64,000 nucleotides of DNA. Source: a virus. A model generated the notes under the pieces. That model was not told the DNA's origin and ran no database searches. It saw only the letters and a program-made list of their open reading frames with translations. Where the stretch lies: the IMG/VR virus record IMGVR_UViG_3300036792_000107, positions 1 to 64,000 of that record; one strand, 5' to 3'. A program made the position numbers and the translations under genes. Positions 48,203 through 55,928 of this stretch are shown here, piece by piece (the first letter of the stretch is position 1; every line of letters begins with the position of its first letter).

Positions 48203-48586
48203 TTACTCATCCTCTTCTTCGGTGTCGTGCGGTGGGCGCGGAGCGCGGATAACGTCTCCGAGGGGGAGGCTTCCCCACACGGGCCGTGCCTGTTCTTCCT
48301 GGTAGAGAAGGCGTTCGTTGATCTGCTGTATGGTGCTCGTGTAGATGTCCCGCTGAAGTTCCAGCGCTTCGCGCAGGTCTTCCAGGAAGCGGGCGTCTTC
48401 GGCGCTGAGCGTCCCCTGGGCTGAGAGGTCAGGGAGCGGCCGGATCTCTTCCACGAATATGTTCGTGCGGTCGTTGACCCACGGGACCATCTCCTTCAGC
48501 GCGTTGAAGGTCATGCTCCGTATGTTGGCGGACACGTAGCCGTCAGATACTCCGTGAACGCGGACTACTATGTTGAAGCTTTTCAC
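48203..48586 (-). CDS. Hypothetical protein
   Basis: 127 residues, GTG start. Beta-rich start (FNIVVRVHGVSDGYVSA), coiled-coil-like middle, acidic end. No family recognised. Confidence 0.6.
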   Translation of the reverse strand: MKSFNIVVRVHGVSDGYVSANIRSMTFNALKEMVPWVNDRTNIFVEEIRPLPDLSAQGTLSAEDARFLEDLREALELQRDIYTSTIQQINERLLYQEEQARPVWGSLPLGDVIRAPRPPHDTEEEDE

Positions 48587-48755
48587 TATTCCCCTTCGAC
48601 TTGGCGGTACGGGAGCGTTGCAGGCGCTGGGTTACGTGCCTGATCTTCACCCCCAGGATGTACCGCTGTGCGTGGAGAGTATCGAGCATACCCGACAGGT
48701 ACGCGTCTTCGTCGTCTTCCAGCGGGCCGGTGCCCTCCATGTCGATGTGGTTCAT
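48543..48755 (-). CDS. Small helical protein
   Basis: 70 residues; acidic start then a basic helix. Overlaps the next gene by 44 bases and touches the metalloprotease stop. Confidence 0.55.
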   Translation of the reverse strand: MNHIDMEGTGPLEDDEDAYLSGMLDTLHAQRYILGVKIRHVTQRLQRSRTAKSKGNSEKLQHSSPRSRSI

Positions 48756-49420
48756 CAGGCTGCCTCTTCGTCTTCCGGGTTGAACGCCTGGCGGCAGATC
48801 CCGCACAGTACCGGCGGGACGCCCAGCGCTTCGAACTTCTTCGCGAATGCCTTCGACCACGGGATCGAGTTGTCACCGTCTGGACACTCACAGTAAGCCT
48901 TAACACTGGGCTTCTTCGCTTTCTTCCCTTCAGGCTCGCGCGGTGACACGAAGTTCTTGCAAGCGTCGTCCAGGTGCTTGATCTCGAACGCGTAGGTTTC
49001 CGCTGTGTCACGGGTGATCGTGCAGTTCGAGTAGCCGAGCGTCGGGCCACCGGACTCTGACGGGCCTTCCAGCCCCATCGACTCGGCCAGCTTCACGAAG
49101 ACCTTGTTGTGGTAGCGGCCCCGGTTCGAGGTGTCCTTGAGGCCACGGGTGTGGGCCAGGGCGTGGGCTGCTTCGTGGATGAGGGTCTGCATGACCTGCT
49201 CGCCGCCGTCCATCATGCGCTCGCCCGACACCCAGACTTCGGCCAGCTTGTGGTCGCCGTCCGTGTGCCAGGCTTCGGCGCAGTGCTGGCCCCGGATCGC
49301 GGCTTCGCTCTTGTGGCGGCGGCGTCCGGTGACGATGACGACCTTGGGTACGTCGGGGTGGTTGCGCTGGATGGCTTCCCAGGCGAGGTTAAGTACGGTG
49401 ATGATGTGTGTGCTGTTCAC
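48755..49420 (-). CDS. SprT-like zinc metalloprotease
   Basis: 221 residues. The HEAAHALAH motif (zinc-binding HExxH) sits in a domain resembling SprT/Spartan-type or putative phage peptidases; a C-terminal C-x-C ... CGIC pair resembles a zinc ribbon. GTG in a GTGA overlap. SprT proteases cut DNA-crosslinked proteins; whether this one does is unknown. Confidence 0.7.
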   Translation of the reverse strand: MNSTHIITVLNLAWEAIQRNHPDVPKVVIVTGRRRHKSEAAIRGQHCAEAWHTDGDHKLAEVWVSGERMMDGGEQVMQTLIHEAAHALAHTRGLKDTSNRGRYHNKVFVKLAESMGLEGPSESGGPTLGYSNCTITRDTAETYAFEIKHLDDACKNFVSPREPEGKKAKKPSVKAYCECPDGDNSIPWSKAFAKKFEALGVPPVLCGICRQAFNPEDEEAA

Positions 49421-49614
49421 TGGCTCGGGTCCTTTTCCACGCAAATCAAGAAGCGCTCGCCGTTGACTATGACGGCCTGCGTGAGGCAGTCGGTCAGGGT
49501 CTTGCCGAACGCGCCTATCTGGCGCGGGGTGGGGAGGGGGTCCTGGAGGGCAACTTCCTCGTAGAAGTATTCCATGCAGCCGTTCAGGTCTTGAAGTAGC
49601 TGTTGTGCGTTCAT
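49417..49614 (-). CDS. Small protein
   Basis: 65 residues, ATG preceded by GGTTACACC and four bases, like the 35230 gene. Helical with three Cys. Coupled to the metalloprotease. Confidence 0.6.
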   Translation of the reverse strand: MNAQQLLQDLNGCMEYFYEEVALQDPLPTPRQIGAFGKTLTDCLTQAVIVNGERFLICVEKDPSQ

Positions 49615-49618
49615 GCAC

Positions 49619-49627
49619 GGTGTAACC
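49619..49627 (-). promoter_or_regulatory. GTTACACC motif before 49614 gene
   Basis: Minus strand GGTTACACC, four bases from the ATG, matching 35218-35226 in sequence and spacing. Confidence 0.4.
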
Positions 49628-49635
49628 AAGTCTGG

Positions 49636-49983
49636 TTAGGATTCATTCCCGTGGAACTCTGCGTGCCGCTTCAGGATGTGCTCCAGCGTGACACTGCCGT
49701 GGCGTACCTGGTGATCGGGGTGGTGCCTGCGGCACACCTTGTACTCGCCGCCCGCTGCGGGGTAGCGCCCGATCCTCATGCAGCTTTCGACGTGGCAGTT
49801 CACGAAGGGAAACACCACGGAGACGATCGCGAGGGCAGGGATGAACCCGGACCACAGCTGGTAGGTAATCGGCGTGCCCGCAGGATAGGGGTAGATCCCG
49901 AGGACGAAGCCGGCCGCGTGGGGGTACGACACGACAAGGAGGATAAAGCAGGCGGCGATCACCAGCCAGGGGACGTACTTCAC
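49636..49983 (-). CDS. Membrane protein with Cys/His tail
   Basis: 115 residues, GTG start. Two membrane helices (about 4-26 and 43-61), then a tail CHVESC...CRRHHPDHQ...VTLEHILKRHAEFH that could bind metal. No family recognised. Confidence 0.6.
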   Translation of the reverse strand: MKYVPWLVIAACFILLVVSYPHAAGFVLGIYPYPAGTPITYQLWSGFIPALAIVSVVFPFVNCHVESCMRIGRYPAAGGEYKVCRRHHPDHQVRHGSVTLEHILKRHAEFHGNES

Positions 49984-50318
49984 CGTGCCAGCCTCTTTTT
50001 CGCCCGGTTTGTCAGGAGAGTCACCCAGCCACGGTTCTTTCGAATCATCTGGGTGACCATCTTCGCGTACAGCAGGTCGGATTCGTTGTCCATGTCGTTT
50101 TCCAGGCCCATCAGCCAGTCGTGGACGTCCTTCCAGAGCTGGTCGGCGTTCACCAGCATGACGTTGCCGTCTTCGTCGGTGCGCTCCCAGATGTCCTCTT
50201 CAACCTTGCGGTACGCGGGGATGAAGTCCTTGACCAGTGCGTCGGTGAGCATGGTCACGATAGGCTTGAGCTGGCTTGTAATGGTGCCGTCGCTGTACGT
50301 GTGCTTCTTGTCGTCCAT
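49980..50318 (-). CDS. Helical hypothetical protein
   Basis: 112 residues, acidic first part and a basic end. GTGA overlap with the membrane protein gene. No family recognised. Confidence 0.6.
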   Translation of the reverse strand: MDDKKHTYSDGTITSQLKPIVTMLTDALVKDFIPAYRKVEEDIWERTDEDGNVMLVNADQLWKDVHDWLMGLENDMDNESDLLYAKMVTQMIRKNRGWVTLLTNRAKKRLAR

Positions 50319-50331
50319 GGCCCACCTCCGG

Positions 50332-50769
50332 TTAGGGCTGGCTGTATGCCTGCTGGCAGTTGCGGGGTGCGTTGTGCTGGGCTACGAAAGCCTCGTACGA
50401 AGCCGCCTTGGACTTTACGGCAGCCGTGGGCTTCGAGCCTTCGAGGAGGGTCACGAGTTCGTCCAGTGCGGTGACCGTTCCCGCTGCGCGGTCGTTGCCG
50501 GTCATGCACGCGTTGATGGCTTCCTGGCGCAGGGCGTTGGTGGAATTCCGCTGCCCCATGTAGAGGCTCACGCCGAATCCCGCGAGCACGAGCAGCAGCA
50601 CTACCGCGCAGGAGAGGGCAATGGTGAGCCTCTTCCACAGAGTGGCGGTCTGGGCGGCGGAGTAAGCGGAAGCCTTTGCGTTCTCAGCGGCCCCGGCGGC
50701 AGTGTTAACCTGAAGCTGAAGGTTCTCGATTGCCTTTTCAGCTGCCTGGATGAAGTTACTTTCCACCAC
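50332..50769 (-). CDS. Membrane-anchored helical protein
   Basis: 145 residues, GTG start (a second GTG follows). Ala-rich coiled helix, one membrane segment (about 48-70), then a periplasm-side or extracellular helical domain with two Cys. No family recognised. Confidence 0.6.
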   Translation of the reverse strand: MVESNFIQAAEKAIENLQLQVNTAAGAAENAKASAYSAAQTATLWKRLTIALSCAVVLLLVLAGFGVSLYMGQRNSTNALRQEAINACMTGNDRAAGTVTALDELVTLLEGSKPTAAVKSKAASYEAFVAQHNAPRNCQQAYSQP

Positions 50770-51391
50770 TGCGCTCCTCCTTGTCGCGCGCCGACCTGTG
50801 CATTGCGTGACCCATCGCAGCCATACGCTGCGGGTTAACTATATCCATTGTACTAAGCAAGATCGCGGCAAAGGTCTGCTCGCCGGGGAAAACCGGGAAG
50901 TCCAGCGTCGTACCGGGTTCGTAGTTCCGGATCTGCACGAGGATCTTCTTCAGCTCGGTGCGTTCCTCCGGAGTCAGCGTACCCTCAACGAAGGCTTCGA
51001 GCAGGTGGTCCACGCGGGCGCGCTCAGGGTGCGGCTGGTGCAGGCCCTTGGCAGCGTTCATCGCAAGCGACTCCAGGGTGTTCCAGTATGTGTCCACCTT
51101 AACGCCCATCTGGCTGATCTTCTCAGTCATGTCGCGTATGTAAGAAGAATTTTCTTTTACGCTGTCTTCTATACGGCTACAGCGATCGCCCAGCTGGGTC
51201 ATCTGGGTTGTGTGAATAGCCAGGGAGTCTTTCACCGGCTCGATCGCCTTGTACGCTATCTGCTGGACGGCCTGGTTGAACTGGGAGTTCTTGTGGTCCT
51301 TGTGAGCCATCCGCTCCTGCCGCCACGCGATGAGGAGGCTCACGATAGCGATGAAAGCGAGGACGAATCCCGTAATGGTGGCAGGGTCCAT
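50756..51391 (-). CDS. Membrane-anchored coiled-coil protein
   Basis: 211 residues: an N-terminal membrane helix (about 7-23), a long coiled coil (about 30-105), then a globular end (LTPEERTELKKILVQIRNYEPG). Possibly a spanin-like or membrane-remodelling protein; unproven. Confidence 0.6.
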   Translation of the reverse strand: MDPATITGFVLAFIAIVSLLIAWRQERMAHKDHKNSQFNQAVQQIAYKAIEPVKDSLAIHTTQMTQLGDRCSRIEDSVKENSSYIRDMTEKISQMGVKVDTYWNTLESLAMNAAKGLHQPHPERARVDHLLEAFVEGTLTPEERTELKKILVQIRNYEPGTTLDFPVFPGEQTFAAILLSTMDIVNPQRMAAMGHAMHRSARDKEERSGGK

Positions 51392-51432
51392 CCTCGCTCC
51401 GATCGCACGTAGTCGTTTAGACCATTTTACTT

Positions 51433-51858
51433 TCAGGCAAGCGGGTCACGCTCGTGTCCGTCCTTTACGCTGGCGAACAGGGCATGGCGTGCCGCGTCCC
51501 GCGCGTCCTTGAACTTCGGCCCCATCGGGAAACCCGTTTTCTCCAGGCGCTTGTCCGTGGCCCACGGCTTGACGTCGGCGGCTTTGCGCATTCGCGGGCT
51601 CGGTGCCATGGTGCGGGTGTGCTCTGTGATCCGGCGCGTCAGCTCGGCGTCTTCTCCCTTGGTCCCGGCCCTGTTGCTGGGCACGAACTGCTCGATCGCC
51701 ACGACGCGGGGCCGGTAGCAGTCGATGACCCGCTGGATGAGCCAGAAGGATGCCAGCCCGTTAACCTGGAACGCGGCCCACTGCCAGCCTGAGGCCGTTA
51801 CGACAAGGATGCAGACCCCTGTGCTGGGGCCTGCGTCTACTCCTACGTACGTAGCCAC
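51433..51858 (-). CDS. RuvC-like Holliday junction resolvase
   Basis: 141 residues with the RNase H fold pattern: YVGVDAGP (Asp8), VVAIEQF (Glu), and DARDAARHAL (Asp). A RuvC-type nuclease that would cut branched DNA in replication/packaging. GTG directly after a TAG. Confidence 0.8.
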   Translation of the reverse strand: MATYVGVDAGPSTGVCILVVTASGWQWAAFQVNGLASFWLIQRVIDCYRPRVVAIEQFVPSNRAGTKGEDAELTRRITEHTRTMAPSPRMRKAADVKPWATDKRLEKTGFPMGPKFKDARDAARHALFASVKDGHERDPLA

Positions 51859-52452
51859 CTAGAGGCCGTTCCGCATCTGGCTGATGGCGCGCTGCTTCTC
51901 TTCGAGGTTGCGCCTGATCTTGTCGGTCGGGTCCTGGTACTGCGTTTCCGTAGTCACGGGAAGAAGCGAACCGAGGATTATCCGGGCCGGGTTGTTCACA
52001 CTCAGATCCGCCATGGCTTCGTGGATTTGGTTGTGAACATGCTCGGCACCCGCCTGCCTGCCCTGCCTGGCACCTTCGCGGAACGCCAGGTCGTACAGGC
52101 TCGTGATGACGAACTTCAGTTCGCGGTGCGTCAGCGGGATGCGGCTGTCGAGCTGGTCCATGGCGTCGGCGACGGAAGTAGACTCGTGGATCGGCATGTT
52201 AGTTCCTCTGGGTAGTCGTTCCTGTAACTGTTCGTTCGTATAACCGAGGATGCGCCGCCTCCATTCCACGGGAACTCCTGAGATCCCGTAAAATTTCAAG
52301 TCGTCGCGGATCTCTGCGTCAGGGTAGGGGCTGCACCCCAGGAACGCGCAGCAGGGCTCGCCTGAACCGGGGCACTCGTGGTCGTTCTTGATCTCGGCGA
52401 AGGCTCCGCCTCCGTGGCGCACGCGCCTGATGTACGTGTGGCTCCAGGCCAT
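51859..52452 (-). CDS. Hypothetical protein, possible two starts
   Basis: 197 residues from ATG 52452: first part with HECPGSGEPCCAFLGC (Cys-rich), second part helical. An in-frame ATG at 52198 has a much better ribosome site (AGAGGAACTAAC) and would give 112 residues. Either the two parts form one protein or a fusion has joined two genes. Confidence 0.55.
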   Translation of the reverse strand: MAWSHTYIRRVRHGGGAFAEIKNDHECPGSGEPCCAFLGCSPYPDAEIRDDLKFYGISGVPVEWRRRILGYTNEQLQERLPRGTNMPIHESTSVADAMDQLDSRIPLTHRELKFVITSLYDLAFREGARQGRQAGAEHVHNQIHEAMADLSVNNPARIILGSLLPVTTETQYQDPTDKIRRNLEEKQRAISQMRNGL

Positions 52453-52486
52453 CCCTTCAGCCGACCACAGCCAGCCGATGACGCCG

Positions 52487-53221
52487 CTATCGGGAGCGCT
52501 CGGCTTCAACAAAGCTGCCCCACTGTTCCGCTGCGGCCCTGGCGAAGCCCTCAGGTGTGATCGACCTGAGGATGCTCCTGCGCGCACGCCCCTGGCTGTC
52601 TTCCCAGTTCTTGTTCATGCCCTTCTTGCCGTCCGCCTTGTCCGTGCGCCACGAACCTCCGCCGGTCACCGTCCGGCTAACCCCTTCTGGGTAATCGAAC
52701 TCGGAGTGCGTGGCTTCGAGCTGCGGAAGCTGAGACTGAACAGGTGGCCAGCCGGAGCCGAGAGTCGCAGGCCGGTACCACAGGCACGTCTTCTTCTGGA
52801 GCGGAGTGCCGAACATCCACGGCTCTACGACCTGGTCCGGTTCGCGGAACACCTGCGACATGATGCCAGCGGGATTCTCCACGACTACGTAGGCGCGGGG
52901 AGGGGGCTTCCTGTACATCTTCATGAAGAAGTTAGCGGCTGCCGCCTGGCGTCCGTCTGCCTGCTTCTGCTTCCAGTACCTCGCGCCGCCCTGGCAGAGA
53001 TCGGTGCAGGGAGGATGGGCGATGACGAGATCCCAGTTTTTCTCGATGATGTCGAGAACGTCGCCCTGGTAGTGCCGGCCCAGGTTCTCTACGCCCGCGC
53101 GGATGTTCCACTGGTCTGTTTCATCTGGTAGCAGGTCAGCCGACCACGCATTCCAGCCCCGTATCGCGAACTGGGACCTTACCCTGCCACTCATTTCGCA
53201 GGCTACCAAGACACTGAGCAT
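52487..53221 (-). CDS. DNA cytosine C5-methyltransferase-like protein
   Basis: 244 residues. Motif I-like VLVACEMSGRVRSQF, Asp in WSADLLP, motif IV AHPPCTDLC with the catalytic Cys, motif VI VVVENPAG. Shorter than stand-alone C5 methylases and common in actinophages; may modify phage DNA against host restriction. ATG behind AGGGGAACACGTA, overlapping the upstream TAA. Confidence 0.75.
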   Translation of the reverse strand: MLSVLVACEMSGRVRSQFAIRGWNAWSADLLPDETDQWNIRAGVENLGRHYQGDVLDIIEKNWDLVIAHPPCTDLCQGGARYWKQKQADGRQAAAANFFMKMYRKPPPRAYVVVENPAGIMSQVFREPDQVVEPWMFGTPLQKKTCLWYRPATLGSGWPPVQSQLPQLEATHSEFDYPEGVSRTVTGGGSWRTDKADGKKGMNKNWEDSQGRARRSILRSITPEGFARAAAEQWGSFVEAERSR

Positions 53222-53517
53222 TACGTGTTCCCCTGCTTTCCTGACTTCAGCTTCCCGGGTGCGTCGAACCAGACATCCACGGACAGGTCGTAGTGCCTGC
53301 CTTCGTGCCCGGCGTCGTGACTGCACCTTACCCTCACGCTACCGCCTCCCGGCCTGTCGGTACGGCATGTCAGGCGGCAGGAGGCAGCGGCGTCAGGGTA
53401 CCGGAAGTCGATGGTGGCAGACCCTCCGCAGTTTCCGCACAGTACGGTCGGGTGCTTGGCTTCCGGAAATGAATTGTATTCAGCTATGCACCCGCAGCTC
53501 AGCCGGAATGCACACAC
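53221..53517 (-). CDS. Cys-rich zinc-finger-like protein
   Basis: 98 residues, GTG start. CGNCGG, further single Cys at about 4, 8 and 10 and a CSHDAGHEGRHY segment suggest one or two zinc sites. Overlaps the methyltransferase start by one base. Confidence 0.6.
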   Translation of the reverse strand: MCAFRLSCGCIAEYNSFPEAKHPTVLCGNCGGSATIDFRYPDAAASCRLTCRTDRPGGGSVRVRCSHDAGHEGRHYDLSVDVWFDAPGKLKSGKQGNT

Positions 53518-53596
53518 GGCATGGTGAGTCCTAGAAATCGGAGGTGCCAGACTTAGACAGCATCCCCTTAGTTTACCAGGGCGTCATTTTGCCGGT

Positions 53597-53842
53597 TTAG
53601 GAGAAGAGGTCAGCGGATATCACGCCGCTTGTCCCGTCGTATTCGACATAGGCGAACTGCGTGGGAGTGCCCGCTTCATTTCGCTCCAGCACGGACCACT
53701 GGGTCAGCCATTCTTCCCCGTGGACGCCTATCTTGACCCAGCCGCCGCCCTCCGCCAGGGAGTTGATCACCAGCATCGCGACGGCCATGTCACCCGCGCA
53801 CGCCGGGATGTCGAGGGTGAATTCAGGCGTTTGCAGGTACAT
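53597..53842 (-). CDS. Small alpha/beta protein
   Basis: 81 residues, ATG in a TGATG junction with thyX. No family recognised. Confidence 0.6.
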   Translation of the reverse strand: MYLQTPEFTLDIPACAGDMAVAMLVINSLAEGGGWVKIGVHGEEWLTQWSVLERNEAGTPTQFAYVEYDGTSGVISADLFS

Positions 53843-54555
53843 CACGGCGCGACCCTCCCGTGCTCCTCGAATGCGCGGTAGGTAAAGGGCAGCCGCTGGC
53901 GGAAGATGTCCTGCATGTCGAGTGCCACCTGCTCGATCTCGTACTGCGGCTTGCTAGGGTAGGCGGCGTCGGGGTCATCGATCCGCAGTGACAGGAAGTT
54001 CATCAGCGACCGGGCGTTCATCGTCACGTAGAAGGACGTGTAGATCGACACCGGCAGGATGGCGCGGGCTACCTCGCGGGCGACGCCGAGGCTCAGCATC
54101 ATCTCGTACCTGCGGTAGCACACCGTGGCGGTTTCACGCAGGGTGGCGATGACCTCGGTGTACAGCTCGATGGTGCCGGGCTTCATGACGTAGTGTCCGG
54201 GCTTGCCTTCCTGTACGAGACCGCGCGCAGGGGCCGGCGTCCAGAACACCGCGTCCAGCTCCTTGTACCTTGCCGACTCTTCGTTGTAGCTGGCGAACCT
54301 GTGCCGCATGAACTCGCGGGCCACGAAGATAGGCGCGTGGACGCGGAACTCGAAGACGGCTTTCTCGAAAGGGGAGCCGTGCCTGTTCTTCACCAGGTAA
54401 TTGATCAGGCCCTTGTCACGTTCGCGGTCGTGCACGCCGGTCATGCCGTGCCATGCTTCGGTGGAGACACGGGCCGCATCGCAGACCCGGGCGTCGCTTC
54501 CCATGAAATCGACCAGCTCGACAGTGCAGCCGTCGCGGAAGGTGATGTCACGCAT
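53842..54555 (-). CDS. thyX: Flavin-dependent thymidylate synthase ThyX
   Basis: 237 residues with the ThyX signature RHRFASYNEESARY, upstream HGSPFEKAVFEF, and later SLMNFLSLR. Converts dUMP to dTMP with FAD, NADPH and methylene-THF. Full length. ATG lies seven bases upstream of the end of the preceding gene's stop region. Pairs with the B12 reductase in dNTP supply. Confidence 0.93.
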   Translation of the reverse strand: MRDITFRDGCTVELVDFMGSDARVCDAARVSTEAWHGMTGVHDRERDKGLINYLVKNRHGSPFEKAVFEFRVHAPIFVAREFMRHRFASYNEESARYKELDAVFWTPAPARGLVQEGKPGHYVMKPGTIELYTEVIATLRETATVCYRRYEMMLSLGVAREVARAILPVSIYTSFYVTMNARSLMNFLSLRIDDPDAAYPSKPQYEIEQVALDMQDIFRQRLPFTYRAFEEHGRVAP

Positions 54556-54748
54556 CCTTTGCCGCCCTCTTCCTCATCCGCTTCGTAGCCGCCAGGGCCT
54601 GCATCGCCGCGCCGTGCTCAGTGGGGGTAGCCGTCATCTCGCGCTCGGCAAAGTCCGCAGCCTCCTGGATAGCACGGTTGATGTCTTCGCGCTCTAGCTT
54701 GCGGATGCGGTTCAGTTTCTTGCGCTCGCGCTTAGCTTTCGTAGTCAT
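54548..54748 (-). CDS. Small basic helical protein
   Basis: 66 residues behind GGAGGGTTAACACGGGC; Lys/Arg-rich helices (KAKRERKKLNRIRKLERED). The same frame is open far upstream (see 54548-55264), but the ribosome site and composition support an own start here. Confidence 0.6.
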   Translation of the reverse strand: MTTKAKRERKKLNRIRKLEREDINRAIQEAADFAEREMTATPTEHGAAMQALAATKRMRKRAAKDA

Positions 54749-55264
54749 GCCCGTGTTAACCCTCCGGACACTAGGAGTATTCCTACTGCCGTGCGCTCTG
54801 GATCGTGTCGAACTCTTCGGCCGTGGCGCAGATGAGGATGTCGTTGGAGTGCACGGTCTCCGGCTCGACAGGATTGAGGTCGGCGTCGTACAGGCGGCTC
54901 TCCTCATCGAAGATGTCGCGGTTGGACTTGTCGGGGTGAACACGGAAGAAGGTAGCCATAACGGACATCCTACATTAAATGACCAGCCCGGCACGCCCCG
55001 AACTGAATCGTATTCCCAGCAGTACTCATTGTTCCTGATGGTCTCGCGCCACCACCCGAATGTGCCGGGGCCGGTGACTTCCACGTGCGCGAAGTGCGCC
55101 ATCTCGGTTGCGAGGCGCAGGGCTTCGTCTTCGCTGTTCGGCCCTATGCGCAGCACGATCACGAAGTCCTCGCCGTACCAGTCGCTTTCGGAGTAGCGGG
55201 CTACGGGAGGCTTGCGCGCGTTGTAGACCTTGCCGTTCGGGCGTACCACAGACCGGGGTTCCAT
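54548..55264 (-). CDS. Hypothetical gene whose frame lacks its own stop
   Basis: The first about 98 codons (MEPRSVVRPNG ... GVPGWSF) look real and start with a leaderless-type ATG. The frame then runs open across two other genes to 54548. The middle part (Ser/Thr/Arg/Pro-rich) looks like an out-of-frame shadow of the 54968 gene. Either the stop was lost by an indel (a shift by one base would reach a TAG at about 54972), or the protein is really 238 residues. The true end is uncertain. Confidence 0.45.
   Translation of the reverse strand: MEPRSVVRPNGKVYNARKPPVARYSESDWYGEDFVIVLRIGPNSEDEALRLATEMAHFAHVEVTGPGTFGWWRETIRNNEYCWEYDSVRGVPGWSFNVGCPLWLPSSVFTPTSPTATSSMRRAACTTPTSILSSRRPCTPTTSSSAPRPKSSTRSRAHGSRNTPSVRRVNTGMTTKAKRERKKLNRIRKLEREDINRAIQEAADFAEREMTATPTEHGAAMQALAATKRMRKRAAKDA
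54783..54968 (-). CDS. Small protein
   Basis: 61 residues (or 58 from the ATG at 54959). Acidic, with VHPDKSNRDIFDEESRLYDADLNP-like order typical of small phage proteins. Overlaps the open frame of its upstream neighbour. Confidence 0.6.
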   Translation of the reverse strand: MSVMATFFRVHPDKSNRDIFDEESRLYDADLNPVEPETVHSNDILICATAEEFDTIQSARQ

Positions 55265-55270
55265 GGGGGT

Positions 55271-55276
55271 AGTGTA
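55271..55276 (-). promoter_or_regulatory. -10 hexamer of leaderless type for 55264 gene
   Basis: Minus strand TACACT, then ACCCCC, then ATG. Same hexamer and spacing as at 26921. Confidence 0.55.
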
Positions 55277-55283
55277 AGAGGGT

Positions 55284-55928
55284 GTGAGAGACACGTGTGG
55301 TTGGCTGTTGAAGAATGACCCGTCGCGGCCCTGCGTACGGGAACCGGGTCATCCAAACAAGCATAGAGACGCTATCGCCCAGCGACGAGCAGCTGAGAGA
55401 ACAGCGGCGTACTACTGTTCGGACGCGGGCCGAAGGAAGCTGCGCGTTAAGAACACAGTTAAGGTAAGGAAGTATCGTCAGCGGAATCCGGAGAAGATGC
55501 GCCGAGACGGAACTACCGCGTATCATCGCCGCCGAGCAAGGAAGCAGGCAGTCCCGTCTATAAGCTGGAGCCGAGACGGCCTTATCGCTACTTACGGTGC
55601 TACTTGCTGGCTATGTAGCAGGTCTTTGTCTGAACGGTGGCACGCCGATCATGTCGTGCCTGTATCTCTGGGAGGCTGGGATGTTCCTTCTAATTTGCGG
55701 CCCGCTTGTGCGAGCTGTAATAGCCGAAAGTGTAATCAACTAGTAGGAGATCTTACTATCATTTGGTCGGCTATATTTTCGATGAGACTATGGTTTGGAG
55801 GAGGGAAGGCATTATGGCCCTGCTGGACGAAGAGAACGGCATCCCCCGCAAGCACGTGCGCGGGCCGACTCCGCAGTACGCGAAGATGCCGCGCGCCGGC
55901 AGGGTTATCATCGACCCCGCGAAGCTGA
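55284..55928 (+). CDS. HNH endonuclease (3' end overlaps regulator gene)
   Basis: 214 codons, GTG start behind AAGAGG. Basic N-terminal half, then HNH core CWLC...WHADHVVPVSLGGWDVPSNLRPACASCNSRK. The last about 40 codons overlap the 55814 gene and look like its shadow, so the protein's natural end was probably lost or shifted. Clearly AT-richer than neighbours: a recent homing-type insertion is likely. Confidence 0.7.
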   Translation: MRDTCGWLLKNDPSRPCVREPGHPNKHRDAIAQRRAAERTAAYYCSDAGRRKLRVKNTVKVRKYRQRNPEKMRRDGTTAYHRRRARKQAVPSISWSRDGLIATYGATCWLCSRSLSERWHADHVVPVSLGGWDVPSNLRPACASCNSRKCNQLVGDLTIIWSAIFSMRLWFGGGKALWPCWTKRTASPASTCAGRLRSTRRCRAPAGLSSTPRS

